Assembly: GCA_036785705.1 (NCBI GenBank)
Contig: JAWUZG010000970.1
Span: 1,832,501-1,896,500, forward strand
Source: Acanthornis magna
Taxonomy: Eukaryota; Chordata; Aves; Passeriformes; Acanthizidae
DNA: 64,000 bases
Reading direction: 5' to 3'
Below, in pieces: positions 1-62,182 of this stretch (the first letter of the stretch is position 1; the number at the start of each line of letters is the position of its first letter). Both the position numbers and the translations under genes were made by a program. The notes under the pieces were generated by a model. It saw only the letters and a list, made by a program, of their open reading frames with translations, had not been told where the DNA came from and did not search any database.

Positions 1-50335
<50,335 letters not shown>

Positions 50336-53300
50336 AATTGCAGCGGCTGGGGAGGGAAAATGTGCGTCTTCTACCCAGAGTGACCAAGGAGTGTGTACTG
50401 CTGCTTGCACTGGGCCAGCAGAGGACAAGTGTTGGTACACAGATGTTGTGAGGAGAATGACAGCATGGACGCTGCATCCACCTCCTTCAGCCATACTAGA
50501 AAGGATGGATCATCTGCTGTGCATCCAAGTGGTTGCCTAGCTGTCCTCAAATCTTGTGCTTTGGGCTCCCCATAATACTACCCCAGACATGCTTCCTTCT
50601 GCCTTGTAAGTGTCCCTGCTGCTCATCCAACAGGTAGGAAATGAGATGGGTTTTCCTGTAACTGAGTGATGTATTATTTTGTGTCTTATAGCAGCAATTG
50701 CAAATGTTTTTCATGAGTCTTAAAGGGGAAAAGGAGCTGAATTAAAAATAAAAATGTCTCTTTCAGGGCTTTGGGAGCCTTTTGTTTACTTCCTGCATAG
50801 CAGCACCTTGCTGAGCTACAGCCATTTCTTCCACTGGGCAAGTTCTTGCAGCATATGTGTAGCACGTGAGCCTGCACATTACTGCAGGATATATTTGTCA
50901 AAGACATTTTTGGAGTACCATCACACAAACATCCAAAACAGCCTCCTATGTAGATCAGGTGACCAGTGATAACATTGGGACTGAACTTTTCTACAAGGAA
51001 GTAGCAGCTCTGCTACTTGAACAAAGCGCTATTCCATTTCACAGACCTGGAAGTTTGATTGCCAGAGTTAAAAATATACAGTGGATGTTTTGAATTCTGA
51101 TTTTTGGACGAGGATCCTGAAGTTCCTGATTTCAGCACATCTGACTCATTCAGAGAGAGTATAACGATCAAATTATGTATAAACTGCATTATTTAAAGCA
51201 TATTTTATTATTTAATGCCTCATAATTCATATATCACTTGTGTATTTTTATCATCAGGCAGTTATGCAAACTTCTTTCCACACTTTCCTTGGAAGCCCTT
51301 AGCACATTATTTTTCCTTAAGCACAAAGGTCTAACCAAGCCTCAAGCTGAAAATAAAAGTAGCCCAGATTAGGAAGCCAACTTTTATTTATGTAAATACA
51401 AGTATTTTGAGAAATCATGGAGAAATTATCTTGAGAAAATAGGTATTTTGAATTAATGGTTACCTACATAGAAAAAACTGCTCAGAGTGCCACCAGATCT
51501 CCAGATTAGTTTCCAGAATTATTCCAGGATGCTCTTAAGTCTGTGTAATAACGAATTGCATACAATATTAAGGTTCTAAAGTACTCAACTGGAAACAGAC
51601 AACTGACTTAACTTAGGTTGTTTTCCCTTGCTTGAAACTGTAAGGGTAAAAACTGAATTACAGCACGTTTCTATGTGAACACAATTCAGTTTTGGTCACT
51701 GAAAAACGTCTTAGTTGTTCAGGAGTTAATCCACGGATGTAAGGTAAACTGACCAGTGACACCCGACACTGGGTAGGAGGAGGAATGACAGGTTGGCTGA
51801 ACTTCTTAGGCTGAGCAGCTGCCTAAAACTTGTGCCAGCATCAGGGAGGGACCTTTCAGGTCTCGGGATATTCTAAAAAGCCAGGGGCAGTTTTTTTGGT
51901 AGTAGTACTGTCCTGAGGTGCTTGCTGACTCCAGCATAGCATCCTACCCAGCACACGAACATCCAACCACAGCAGAGCCAGCAAGTCTCCAGTAGAAGAG
52001 TGCGCTGGAAGAAATTTATCTAAACCTAGGGTGATAACAGGTGATTGAAGAGCGTATTGCATCATCAACGAAAAGTTCTGCAACCTGCAGGTCTGAGTGC
52101 GGTCACATAAGAGCAAGCCTTGTAAGACTTCATATCAAAGTAGATATCTTTATCTGGGAGATAGTGACTGAGAGGGAGTTCAGAAGGACCACTTTCTTCA
52201 TGTAAAAGCAGAGCCTACCCTAGAAACAATACTGTTTCACATTGCCAGACAGCAATCCTCTGTTTCAAGTGAGGAGAAAAAGAACAGGTGCATTTATTTT
52301 TCCACACAGACTGGCAAAATTCCCCCATTTAAAAAAAAAAAAAAACAACAAGTCTGTTTGCTAGAACTACATTACCCATTCAGAAAACAGAAGCATACAA
52401 AGTTTTGCACCAGATCTTTGAAGGCTAAATCTTTTTAGGACATCTGCTGTAGGAGGATTGAAATTGATTATGAGAGCAGCTCTAGCCACCTAGTTATGAA
52501 CTAGCTTCTAGAAGTTAACATTTTGGTGGCAACATAGTCCCAAAACCTCCAAATGTACCGAGAACTTTGATTTATTTTAGATTAAGAAATCTGATAAGAA
52601 ATGTTCCTGTAGTATCTTTGGATATGGTTTAAGCAAGCTGAAAGTGGTGAACAGACATAGAATGTTTTCAAAGGGCTTTTAACTTTAACATTGGTAGAGG
52701 TAGTAAAAATTATTACATGAGCTTTAGTTTTTGCAAATAGATCCACTGACTTAGTAAGCAGAGCCCTGTTTCTACAAGTGGCTCCATATGGCCATTTCCT
52801 ATCAGGATGACACTGGGACCAACAGGACACAGGAATCAACCACCCAAGTTGGACCAGTTTCAATACAAGCCTTAGCTACCTCTTTGAAGTTTCTTACAGG
52901 AGGAGGAGGAGGAACGCTGTTGGTGCTTCACTTGTAATTTCTGCAGTAGCAAAAATAGCAGATTGCTGCCAGTCTCCCAACCAGTCTGTTGTTCTGTCGA
53001 TTGATTTTGAAAGATGAGTATTAAAACTATTTTGTATTCTACGTTAGAGAAACGCTGTTGCACAGAAGCAGGCATAGGAAGTCCCTGCAAGATATAGGCT
53101 AAACTGCAGATAAGCTCTAAGTCTCTCCTTGAACACATTGCACAATAAATGTTGTCATAAGGATAAAGAGAATCCCTATGGTGGCCAAATTCCCTTCAAT
53201 TATCACATTATATATCTCGTTCCACTACTACAGCCAAGGGCAGATTAAAAAGAAATATTCACTGTACTGTTCATAAAACAAGTAAATGGGTCCTAAGTGC

Positions 53301-53877
53301 CTTGAAATTGGCCATTCCTATGATAATGTATTATCACTTAATCAGCTGTCCTCTCAATTTTTTTATTTTTCTAAAGCAACCCCACTGCAACTGGTGGCAG
53401 AAGCTACCTCCTGGCTCCTTCTAGCACTGGTGAGCCCCTGTTTTGGCAGCTGATGGACAGAATCAATCTAGCGTTATGGGAGATACAGTTTTATTGCACA
53501 TCTTCACCACTTTTCATTTCTCCTTCTGCACTGGTCTTTGCAAACAGAACAGTGAATATAAGCACAAGTGGAACACCCACCAGCACACAGAGGAATGCCC
53601 TCTCCACATCCAAGGAGGAGCTCTGACAAACTGCCCAAGCCTACAAGCCCATCCCTGGGAAGTAGTCACATGCTTTGCACAGGGGAGCAGGAACCAGGAC
53701 CATGCAAGCTGGATGATTAGACTGCTACCATCTCCACAGACAAATGGACAAAAAGCCCTAAAGCAAACATGCCAGAGCAGGAATCAGCCTGGCAGCTGGC
53801 AGAGGTACATGAACCCTTCTCCAAATCATTACAGCTTTGTAAACAATGGGCAAGGTTCAGAGTGGGGAAATAAACAG
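50336..53877. other. Intergenic DNA, no gene recognised
   Basis: Upstream of SLC66A2. AT-rich, with short chance frames, an A15 run near 52327 and a GGA-rich stretch near 52900. No coding or RNA gene can be supported. Confidence 0.7.
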
Positions 53878-53941
53878 CAGTTCTAGTTCAACTTCTTACC
53901 TGTGTAGCTGCTTACTCAGGCAAGAAGTTGAACCAGGACTG
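53878..53941. repeat. 64-nt near-perfect hairpin (inverted repeat)
   Basis: Two 29-base arms (53878-53906 and 53913-53941) are reverse complements at 25 of 29 positions around a 6-base GCTGCT loop. The core is AGTTCAACTTCTT pairing with AAGAAGTTGAACC. On the minus strand two of the plus-strand A-C mismatches become G-U wobbles, so a minus-strand RNA would fold better through the core. The size resembles a pre-miRNA. It could instead be a palindromic remnant of a DNA transposon; no transcription evidence is available. Confidence 0.85.
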
Positions 53942-54511
53942 GTTAACCCACAGCCTGCTCTTCTGCCAAACAGGTCCAGCTGGCTACAACCATTTCTTTC
54001 CCACCTGCTCTTGGGATGCTTTTGGTATGTCCCATGGCCTCAAGGTCACCTCAGCAGCTGGCTCAGGAGCCTGTAGGCAGCTCCCATTCCCCCTGCATAT
54101 CCTTGCCTGTGTCCAACAATGCAGCCAGAAGTTCTCAACTCAACCACCTTCAAGAGCAGAGTTGCTTTCTCTTAAGAAAATATGTAATAGAGGAACATCT
54201 CCACAGATGGGATCAGGGGAAAATACCATGCAGGCTCCATTCACTGCTGAACCAATGCATAGTGCTCAGCATCAGAAAGGACATAAGGTCTATTCAAGAT
54301 CCAGACTCTTCTTTTTATTCCTATTAAAACAGCTATTTTATTAAGCTGCTTTTTGTTGGACCTTTCTTGATGTGATGCAGAAAGAGCCCTGCACCATCTC
54401 CCTCTCTGATGCACTTTACCCCTCCCTGGGGCAAAATGCTCACTAATTACAGGATCAATTGTGTTCCAAAATAAGCTGCTGATACCGGAGATCGAGCTGG
54501 GAAAGAGGGAG
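53942..54511. other. Intergenic DNA, no gene recognised
   Basis: Contains overlapping plus-strand frames up to 138 codons (53928-54344) with no recognisable domain. Nothing else is supported. Confidence 0.6.
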
Positions 54512-55025
54512 TGTGGTGGGTTGATCTAGACAGCAGTGAAGACCCCCCCTGCCACTTGCTCACTCGCTCCTTCCTGCAGTATAAGGGAGAGGATCAGCAG
54601 GGTGAAATCATGGGTTGACATAAAGTCAGTCTAGAATAAAAAGAACAAAAATAAGTGATGTAAAGGCAACCACACACCACCTCCAACTAACAGACTGATG
54701 GCCAGCCAGTCTCCGAGCAACAGCTACTTTGGAAGAAACTTCCCGCCCCCAGCCTGGTTTTATTGCTGAGTGTGATGCTGCACGGCCAACATGGCCCTTT
54801 CATCAGCTGGGGTCAGCTGTCCTGGCTGCTTCCCCTTCCACCCTCTTGTGCTCCCCCAGCCTGTTTGCTGCTGTGGGAGGGCAGAATGAGAAACAGAGGC
54901 AGCCTTGATGTGTGTGACCACAGTTCAGTGACAGCTAAAACCTGTGTGTGCTGCCAGTGCTCAAACACAGCACCATATGGGCCACTATGGAAAAAGCTAA
55001 CTCCATCCCAGCCAGAGCCAACACA
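54512..55025. mobile_element. ERVL-like solo LTR
   Basis: Starts TGTGGTGGGTTGA and ends in AACACA, i.e. TG...CA ends. Internally it follows an avian ERVL-type LTR pattern (GATGGCCAGCCAGTCTCCGA, GGGGTCAGCTGTCCTGGCTG, AACTCCATCCCAGCCAGAGC). Flanks GGGAG and GGGCA are a weak, diverged candidate for a 5-bp target duplication. Orientation is uncertain: an AATAAA lies on the minus strand near 54765. No internal retroviral genes are present. Family assignment is from memory of the pattern. Confidence 0.65.
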
Positions 55026-58000
55026 GGGCATGAAATGCAATTTGGGAAATCCTTAAATTGGCTTTATCTCTGAAGAATGCATGAGGGTGCAAAGGCAGTG
55101 TCTAAAGTCACAGGAAAACTATCCCTAGCCTGCTCTGATGCATTTTCTCTCCCTTTTGATGAAGCTGTGGAGTAGACTGGAAGCAGAGACAGAAAAGGAA
55201 AATGACATAGAAACTACTACAGCTTCATCATGATTCAAAATACCACCAGGTGACCTGAAGTCAGTAGCATTACAGCACCCAAACAGTTTTTTCTTTCTCT
55301 GTTCTAGGACAAGGACAAAGTGCCTCTGGTGGCATTTACACACCGTAGTACACAGCTGGCTTGTTTCTGTTAGATAAGCTCAACATCTCCAGTACACTTA
55401 AGAACACAACTAACTTTATGCTCTCCTTACCATGAGCAAAGAGTGCAGAATGGGGAAAGAAACCCCAAAGACCAACTTTATTTTAAGAGTAGCACTTGAG
55501 GCCAAGATAATAATCTAGATGAGACAGACACAAACATTGCAGACTGATTTTTCTAAAACCCCAAGGAGCTGCAATTACAGCTGCTTTTGATTAATATCAC
55601 ATTTCTCTATCTCAGAAAGAAAATTAACATCCTCGTGTCCTCTGAGCCCCCTGGCCAGCCCCAAAAGTGGGAGCAGCTTTGGGGGCCCATGCCACTGCAC
55701 CCCTTCCCCAGTTGTGGAAGACCAAGTCTCTAGCGCTCTTCGGCTCAGCTGACACTTGTGCTACCTATGCTGGCAGTGTCCCTTGGCACTCTCTGGCCCC
55801 TCTATGTCCTTATAATTTCGCACACCTTTTGCCAGGCATGCTTGGAATATACACCCAAATGCCTCCTGCTGGCAAATGCCATGTGGAACCCTAAATGGAA
55901 GTGGGTTGGGAGGGCCTCCTACAGCACCCAAGCTGCACAAAATACCTGTCATAACTCTTAGCACCTCCCCTCTGCCACAAATGTCTCACAGAAGAAACAG
56001 GCAGGCCACTGCCAGTCAAGGTTTCAGTCTTAAGAGCATATTTGCAAAAGATCTTTGTTTCAGATGAGAAAGGGCAAGCTTTATCTCCCAACAAAAAAAA
56101 GCCAAAGAATCAGATTACCACACCCTTGGCTTTTTTTATTACTGTCATTTCTCACTGACCCACATCTTGCTGTTAGAGCATGTTATTACCAGTGTTATTA
56201 CCCATATTTGTCCAAATCCACTCATGTTTTATGCAACCATAATAAGTGCTTTCCATTAATTCAAAGTAAATTTAAAGTGCTTGTACCAGGAAAACACTCC
56301 AGATGCCTTCTCCTGAAAAAATTGTCTCTGAAGCTGCAGGGAAACATTAGCATAACTGCAGTTTGCTCACAGGAAACTTTACCCACAGTTCTTTACATCT
56401 TCTGGAAATGCAAAATGTGCACTTTCAAATTAACCACTCCCTCCTTTGCCCAGCTTCCAGCCTCTTCAGTACAGGCTCTCTTTATCAAATATTTTAGAAA
56501 AATACTCTTTCCATCACACACCCCAGCACATGCCCCGTTTAATATCTGTGTGCAAAATACACATTCTGCTCTGCACCACGAGGTCCCTGGAAGAGAGCCA
56601 CACCAGGCTGTGGGACCTGAACACATGAGGTCAGCTCGCTGTCCTTGTGCCACAGGGGCTGCCCATCCTGCCCACATAGCAGAGCCTCACCTATTACACA
56701 CTGTGTTTTCTTCAAGGAAGCTCCTCTGTGCACATGTGAGGAGCAGGGCCCCGGGGTGGTTTGAGCACAGCCCCAGATGCAGTGTCAGGCATGCCAGCAG
56801 CAGGCCACCAGGCAAGAGGGACAGACCCTGCTCCCTCTCCCACCAGGGACAAACACCTCCAGCTCCCTCCTGCAGCCTTCCAGGAGAGGAACTGCGTGGT
56901 GAATACGCCTTCACCCTCACTGTCCAAAGACAGTGGAACAAGGCTGGAGCAGAAAGAAGTGTGGGAAGCAACATCTCTTACCAGCCATGTCTGGGAAACA
57001 TAGCTGGAGATTTCTGGATCGCCACAGAATAATTCAGTCAACAGCAGCTAGGCGAGTGATTTCACACAGCCATGAATTACACACAGCTCTTCACAGAGCC
57101 AAGGATGCCACCATCACGCCAGCCTCTGCAGTCACCTTTCTGCTGCTCCTGCATTTATCCTCAGTGCAAAACACAGGGAAAACTACACCCTGTGTTCTCT
57201 TACAGCTACTTAGCAATACATGATGCCCATAGCACACACTGAACTTCTGATCAAGATTATCCTTAGCCCTGTCAGTTTTGTTTCTGGAGAATCTTGCAGA
57301 AAGGGGCTGACTGAAAAATTTCAACAATAAGGGGATTTGTGAGCAGCAGTCCTAAAATAGAACACTTTTATTAAAGGCAGAGCACCTCCATCAGGGATCA
57401 GGTTTCCCAACGGCTGGAATTACCCTTTTCTCTTCAAAGATACAGAACCTGAAATTTGAACCAAGCAAACACCCCAGCTTTTAATATTCACCTCAAATGA
57501 CATTGTCTTTCAAAGGAACACCAGTTGTCAGACACCACTGACCCAAATGCCTTTTCCCCTTCCTGAGGCATTTGCATTTCACTCACCGCATCTTTCCATA
57601 CTTTTAAATAACAACAACTTGTTACTTCTACTGATGTTACCATGTGAAAGAAAAGTGATGCCTTCACCAGGAAGTATTCCAGTGGAACAAGCTTTCGGTG
57701 AACTGCATTATGCTGAATCAAGAGATGGGGTAAATGTTAAAGTTTGCTGCAGGAACCATCAGCACCGTTTAGGATTGCTGCATATAAAAGCTGATGACCT
57801 AGCAAAGGCGGATGTTTTCTTCTGCACGTTGTGTCCCTCTGAATCACGACTGCAAAGTGACGAGAAGCTACCTGAGAAGGACCAAGCATAGCATGACTCA
57901 AAGACCCAGCCCTACATTTTGTTAGCAGAAACACCATGACCATGGTGCAAGAACTAGCTTGTACCTAGCCCTTTTCTCTTCCGAGAAAACTTTTAATATT

Positions 58001-60785
58001 GACCATGCCTCTGCCAGGAAGAAAAAAAAGCAAATCCACAAAATTTGCAGTCCTATTTGCATCATGCCTTTTGATCTGCAGCCAAATAAGCTGCCATGTT
58101 GGCCCAGGAACACTTGCCTCCTTGTCTCCTTCTAGGTCTAAATTTCCTGTTTTCTTTCTTACCACACATGTAATATTAAACTTCTCTTTGAGACGTCCTC
58201 TCTCTGACCTCACCTCCATTCCAAAGCGACCCTGAGCCAGACATGCTTGGAGTATGTGACTGGAGGATTCTTTAGCCCCAGTATATTAAACCTTATTTGT
58301 CAGCAAAGAGGAGGGGAAGGGACTCTATGTAACATCCAAATAGCAAGAGTAATGCATTTCAACAGTTCTTCTGTCTCCCCACACCACAGGCTTTTACAGC
58401 ACGGCAGTGAACTTGGAGCTTAGGTCTTATAAATGTTTAAACATGCTTTTATTTCCTATCCTGCTACCCTGACTGCTCCTTCCAGCAGTGGAGAGACTAG
58501 AATTTCCCTAGGAAAGAGCAAGGAAAACATGCTTTGGATACCATTTCAGCACATATCTGTGAAGAGTTCACAGCACTGGTCTGCAATATGGAAATAGGAT
58601 GGAAGTAGATGGCAACCCAGCCTTGAGGTCACCCTCTTTTATTTTTTTTTTTTAACTGAAGGTACCATAGAGCATATTATGGCATGGAAAAAGAATTTAT
58701 GTTGTCCAATCTCCTCTTATACTCCTTCCTCAAACCCCCTCAGGACCTGTTTTTGTACTCATTGCAAAAATGAACTTCTTGTTATCCTTTTAGTAAATCA
58801 AGCATTCTTATTACAGTAAATACATTGTGAGCACTGGCAGTTTACTGGTTCTCAGCTAACCATCTGCTTTTGAAACAAAAAACAAAACAAAACAAAACAA
58901 AAATGTCTTTGCTCAGCTTCCCTTAGCCCATGGGTGCATGCCCAACACGGACTATGCTTTTAAAATATGTCTCATCTTACATCCCCAGATTTCACACCCT
59001 GGAAATGTATGCAACAGCTCAACTCTGAACTTCTAAGCCCTCTGAGAAGGGAGAGACTAGAGGACAGCAGTGCAAACCCAAGCATGCTGGTTCTATTATA
59101 AGTAAATTCATTGTTAAGCAAAGTCTGTTTGGTCTTGCCATTTGTCTCTTCTATTCTTAGGCTTTCTGAACTTTGGAACTTTTCCATGACCACTTTTAGC
59201 TTTAAAGACACTTCCATTTTTATTTCATAAACCCAGCTGTGCACTATTGGCCTAATTCAGCTCCATATCTGAATTAAGAGGGCCATTCACATCAGCTGCA
59301 GAGCCCACAAAGTAAAAGAACCAGACCTTTGAAGGGGGAAATGCATGGTGAAGTATTTCCTTCAGTCTCTTTCACACTTCCAATTGCTTGTGCCAGCTGG
59401 ATACTATATTTTTTTTTGTTCTGACCACACTGACCTACTCACAAAAACGAGGAGCTAGTTACAGAAAGCCTTTATCAAATCATGCCTGTTTTCAGTTGAA
59501 CTCTAACCTGGCCAGTGCTAAAATGTGGCACTACAAAGACATAGTGGAATTCCTGCAAATTGTTTAGTTGTATAATACTTTCTCCTCTGTATTTCCAGCT
59601 GGTTCTTTATCCTTGCAAGCTCTTCACTACAAATAGGACTCTATGGTTTTGTTCAAGATAACAGGACACAAGCAGACAGAGCCACTTTGACTGCCTCTGG
59701 GGGAAAATACTGCTGTGTAAGAGGGAAGCTTTTGTAGCTCTTCTGGAAGGAGGGAAAACCAGGAAGACTATGGCTGTTATCAGAAGTAAGAATGCAAAAA
59801 TAGTACAGCTCTTCTACCTAGCTCTAAGGGAAAGAAGATTTATTATTGACGAAAAATGGGTAAGAAGCACCAATTGTTTCTTATTACTTATGCAACAGAA
59901 CAAAAAAGCTATGTGGTTGCAGCTGGTGGCTACATACAAAAGTAAAGCCTATCTACATGCATAATGTTGTTCACATTGTTTTATCTAGAAGCTTTCTAGA
60001 GCAGTAACATTGCTAGAGCACTCAAGCTTTGCAAAACATGCTTGATTTTTCTTTCTACAAGGAGGACAACCTGCAAAAGTGAGAACATAAGGCTGTACAG
60101 AGGAGCCACAATTATAGGAAGCAAGCAGCAACGCAGAGGTTGGCTTTGATGCCAGATTTTCACCTGAGATTAACATACCCTCCCAAATGAGGTGGGGAAG
60201 GTCAAGAAGGAAAACAATTAAGTTTATTAAGAAAGTTGCTAAGTGGTAGGCTTACAGCAACTGAAGTCATTTCTGACTCAGAAATTTCTTGTGGATGAAG
60301 GCACATGTTTGGCATATCTATAAAGTAATTGACTAAGGTAAATTATTGCACAACAGTGATATGCTCCTAACCATTGAGACACAGTAAACTGAAAATCTCT
60401 TCATTTACATCAGGCAACAGTCCCAGCATCCAGGTCAGCTGCACAAACAAGAAGACACCTCTGCAGTAGCTGCACCAGGAGCTTTTTACGCTGTGCAGTC
60501 CAAAAGGCAGGGATGACCTAGATGCTGGTACGGCTGCAAGAGGCACTGTACAAGCCTTTGGTATTGTCTTACTCGACACTGTAGTGCAAGGAACTTCAAC
60601 CACCACGGCACTTTTACCACTCCATCTCACAAAACTAATTACACGGGGGAAAGGAAACAAACCTTAAAGGGAAAAAAAAAAAAAAATTAAGACCTCTGGA
60701 GCTTAAACCTCGACATCCGTATTTAGTTACTGCCGTGCAGAATTACGCTTTTTCGGCAAATACAGGCTTAGTATTTACAGATTCC
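55026..60785. other. Intergenic DNA between the LTR and HSBP1L1
   Basis: No gene is recognised. The longest frame is plus strand 56064-57032 (about 320 codons from the first ATG) and has no identifiable domain. An AAAAC repeat lies at 58873-58903. The last few hundred bases before 60790 lead into the HSBP1L1 CpG island. Confidence 0.65.
58873..58903. repeat. (AAAAC)n microsatellite
   Basis: About five tandem AAAAC units, slightly impure at both ends. Confidence 0.85.
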
Positions 60786-60914
60786 CCTGCTCCCTGCGGG
60801 GCCTCTCCCGCCCGCCTGCCGGTGCGGGCGGGGCCGTGCGCTCGCTGCCCGCCCCGCCGCGCCGCGGAGGCGGGCGGAGGGTCGGGGCTGGAATCGAAAC
60901 CGGAGCCGGAGCGG

Positions 60915-60959
60915 ATGGCGGCCGCGGACCCGCCGGGAGCCGTGGAGCTGCCGCAGCTG
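60915..60959 (+). CDS. HSBP1L1: HSBP1L1 exon 1 coding part
   Basis: Fifteen codons, MAAADPPGAVELPQL, end at a clean donor CTG|GTGAGC. The frame stays open upstream, but 60915 is the ATG that gives a protein of the family's usual length. Its context is moderate (C at -3, G at +4). The N-terminus is variable in this family. Confidence 0.88.
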
Positions 60960-62182
60960 GTGAGCGGGGCCGGCTCCGGGGAGGGGAGTCGGGCTGGGAG
61001 CCCTGGCTGCGGGGCTCCTCTAGGGCCGCGGCCCCTGCCTTCTGCTTCCCCTGTTGTTTTTTTTTTTCTCCCCCGCAGGCGGAAAATCTGCTCTGCCGGC
61101 TGCAGGAGAATTTTCAGGCTCTGACGGAAAAGTTAACGCTGAGAAATATCCTCTTTGGACCGCGGGGTTTCCGCCCCGCCGCAGAGGTTTCGGCTGCGGC
61201 CCCCTGCGCGCTGACGGGTGCGGGCGGGGTCTGTCCTTCCAGCCGCGGGATGGGCTTCTTTCTTAAACATCCAATTAGCGTATAATGGGGGACGTGGCTA
61301 AACACTTACGATGGAAAGACACCTGATTTCTCTCTCTCTTTCTTCCCCCCCCCCCCCCCCCCCCGTTTATATATCCCTTTTTTTAGAAGGAAATCCTAAA
61401 ATATGTTTTACTACAAGTAGCAAGGTAGTCTCTGTGCAGCAGTTCTGGCTTTCAAGTAAAATAAGCATCGAATTATGTGTAAAGATTCTGAAGGTGCATT
61501 TAAAAAAGCATCCACCTTCAAAAATGCAACTTAAATAAGCCACTGTTGCTGGTTTAAAAGGAGCTGTTGGCCTCCTGAGCATGAAAAAACGAGCCCTCAA
61601 AAAGAAAAAATAAGACCCAAAGGGCCAATGAGCTTTCTTACTACATGTACTTACAGAAACTACCTCTGCTTTCTGAAGCATATATTACTTTTTCCATTTT
61701 TTTCAGAAACTTGACCTTTCAAGAAGCAGCTGCTTCCTGAATAATGTTTTAGTGGCACTCATATTCAGACTGTGTAGGTTAACTGTATGGTATCACCTAA
61801 AACAGTTCCTCAAAGAGAAAACAATCTCTTACACAGAAAATACTCCAGTTCACTCATGGGTATTTGTAAAGACTTTTGATACTAAGACTTTGAATTTATC
61901 TATCATAAGAGAATGTGGGATTGTGTTCTAACAATGCCACCTTGTGCATGCTTCATCTTGCATTAAATGTGAATAAGTGGAAGAAATCTGTTTGTTCTTC
62001 TTACAGAAGAAAAAGACCTGTAAAGTCATAGAATTCTTATTTATAACTAAGTTATCTTTAACTTTTTACTGGAAGAAATGGGTGAGCGCATCAGTGACCT
62101 TGAGAAGCGTGTTGCTGACCTGATGAGAGAGGCTGGGGCAGAAGACAGCAATGAAGAGTTGAGAGTGAAGACACTTACTTAA
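60915..62182 (+). CDS. HSBP1L1: HSBP1L1, heat shock factor-binding protein 1-like 1 (complete)
   Basis: Three exons, 60915-60959, 61079-61145 and 62070-62182, give 225 bases and a 74-residue protein, the same length as human HSBP1L1. The product is mostly one coiled coil, with hydrophobic heptad positions L23, F27, L30, L34, M41, I45, L48, V52, L55. It keeps the family stretches AENL, ENFQALT, LRMEEMG and DLM..AG. The paralogue HSBP1 forms a small coiled-coil oligomer that binds the trimerisation region of HSF1; the role of HSBP1L1 itself is poorly known, so any link to the heat-shock response is inferred. Intron 2 has AT-AC ends. The gene is divergent from SLC66A2, as in human. Confidence 0.94.
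61079..61145 (+). CDS. HSBP1L1: HSBP1L1 exon 2
   Basis: A 67-bp exon starts after CCCCCGCAG and encodes AENLLCRLQENFQALTEKL then TLR, plus the first base of Met38. The preceding intron is only 119 bp. The exon is followed directly by ATATCCTCTT rather than GT, so it ends at a U12-type donor. Confidence 0.93.
61146..62069 (+). other. HSBP1L1: U12-type AT-AC intron of HSBP1L1 (924 bp)
   Basis: The intron starts ATATCCT, the seven most conserved bases of the AT-AC U12 donor, and ends TTTTTAC. A branch-point-like TCTTTAAC sits at 62055-62062, close to consensus TCCTTAAC and about 8-10 bases from the 3' end, slightly short of the usual spacing. There is no long polypyrimidine tract. Joining at these sites gives LRMEEMG, identical to the human sequence; no GT-AG pair does. 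The intron contains a C20 run. Confidence 0.88.
61345..61364. repeat. Poly(C) run, 20 C
   Basis: Twenty consecutive C on the plus strand, preceded by a TC-rich stretch, inside the U12-type intron of HSBP1L1. The minus strand is G20, able to form G-quadruplex. Homopolymer length is prone to sequencing error. Confidence 0.85.
62070..62182 (+). CDS. HSBP1L1: HSBP1L1 exon 3 and stop
   Basis: The exon starts after TTTTTAC and completes Met38 (A|TG), continuing EEMGERISDLEKRVADLM and REAGAEDSNEELRVKTLT, then TAA at 62180-62182. The coiled-coil core matches human HSBP1L1; the last dozen residues are less conserved. An intron just before the C-terminal tail cannot be excluded, but none is needed. 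Confidence 0.92.

Larger units (their letters stand above)
60790..61240. promoter_or_regulatory. CpG island and promoter of HSBP1L1
   Basis: GC-rich, CpG-dense sequence covering HSBP1L1 exons 1 and 2. A GC box (GGGCGGGG, 60826-60833) lies 82 bases upstream of the start codon. There is no TATA box at a suitable distance. The transcription start is probably between 60835 and 60900. Confidence 0.8.

Noticed and set aside
60735..61124. Plus-strand ORFs running through HSBP1L1 exons 1 and 2 and intron 1
   Set aside because: They read through splice sites; only the spliced frame matches HSBP1L1.
61146..62074. A conventional GT-AG alternative for HSBP1L1 intron 2, e.g. acceptor CTGGAAG at 62074
   Set aside because: It would lose the conserved MEE residues, and no credible GT donor exists near 61145.
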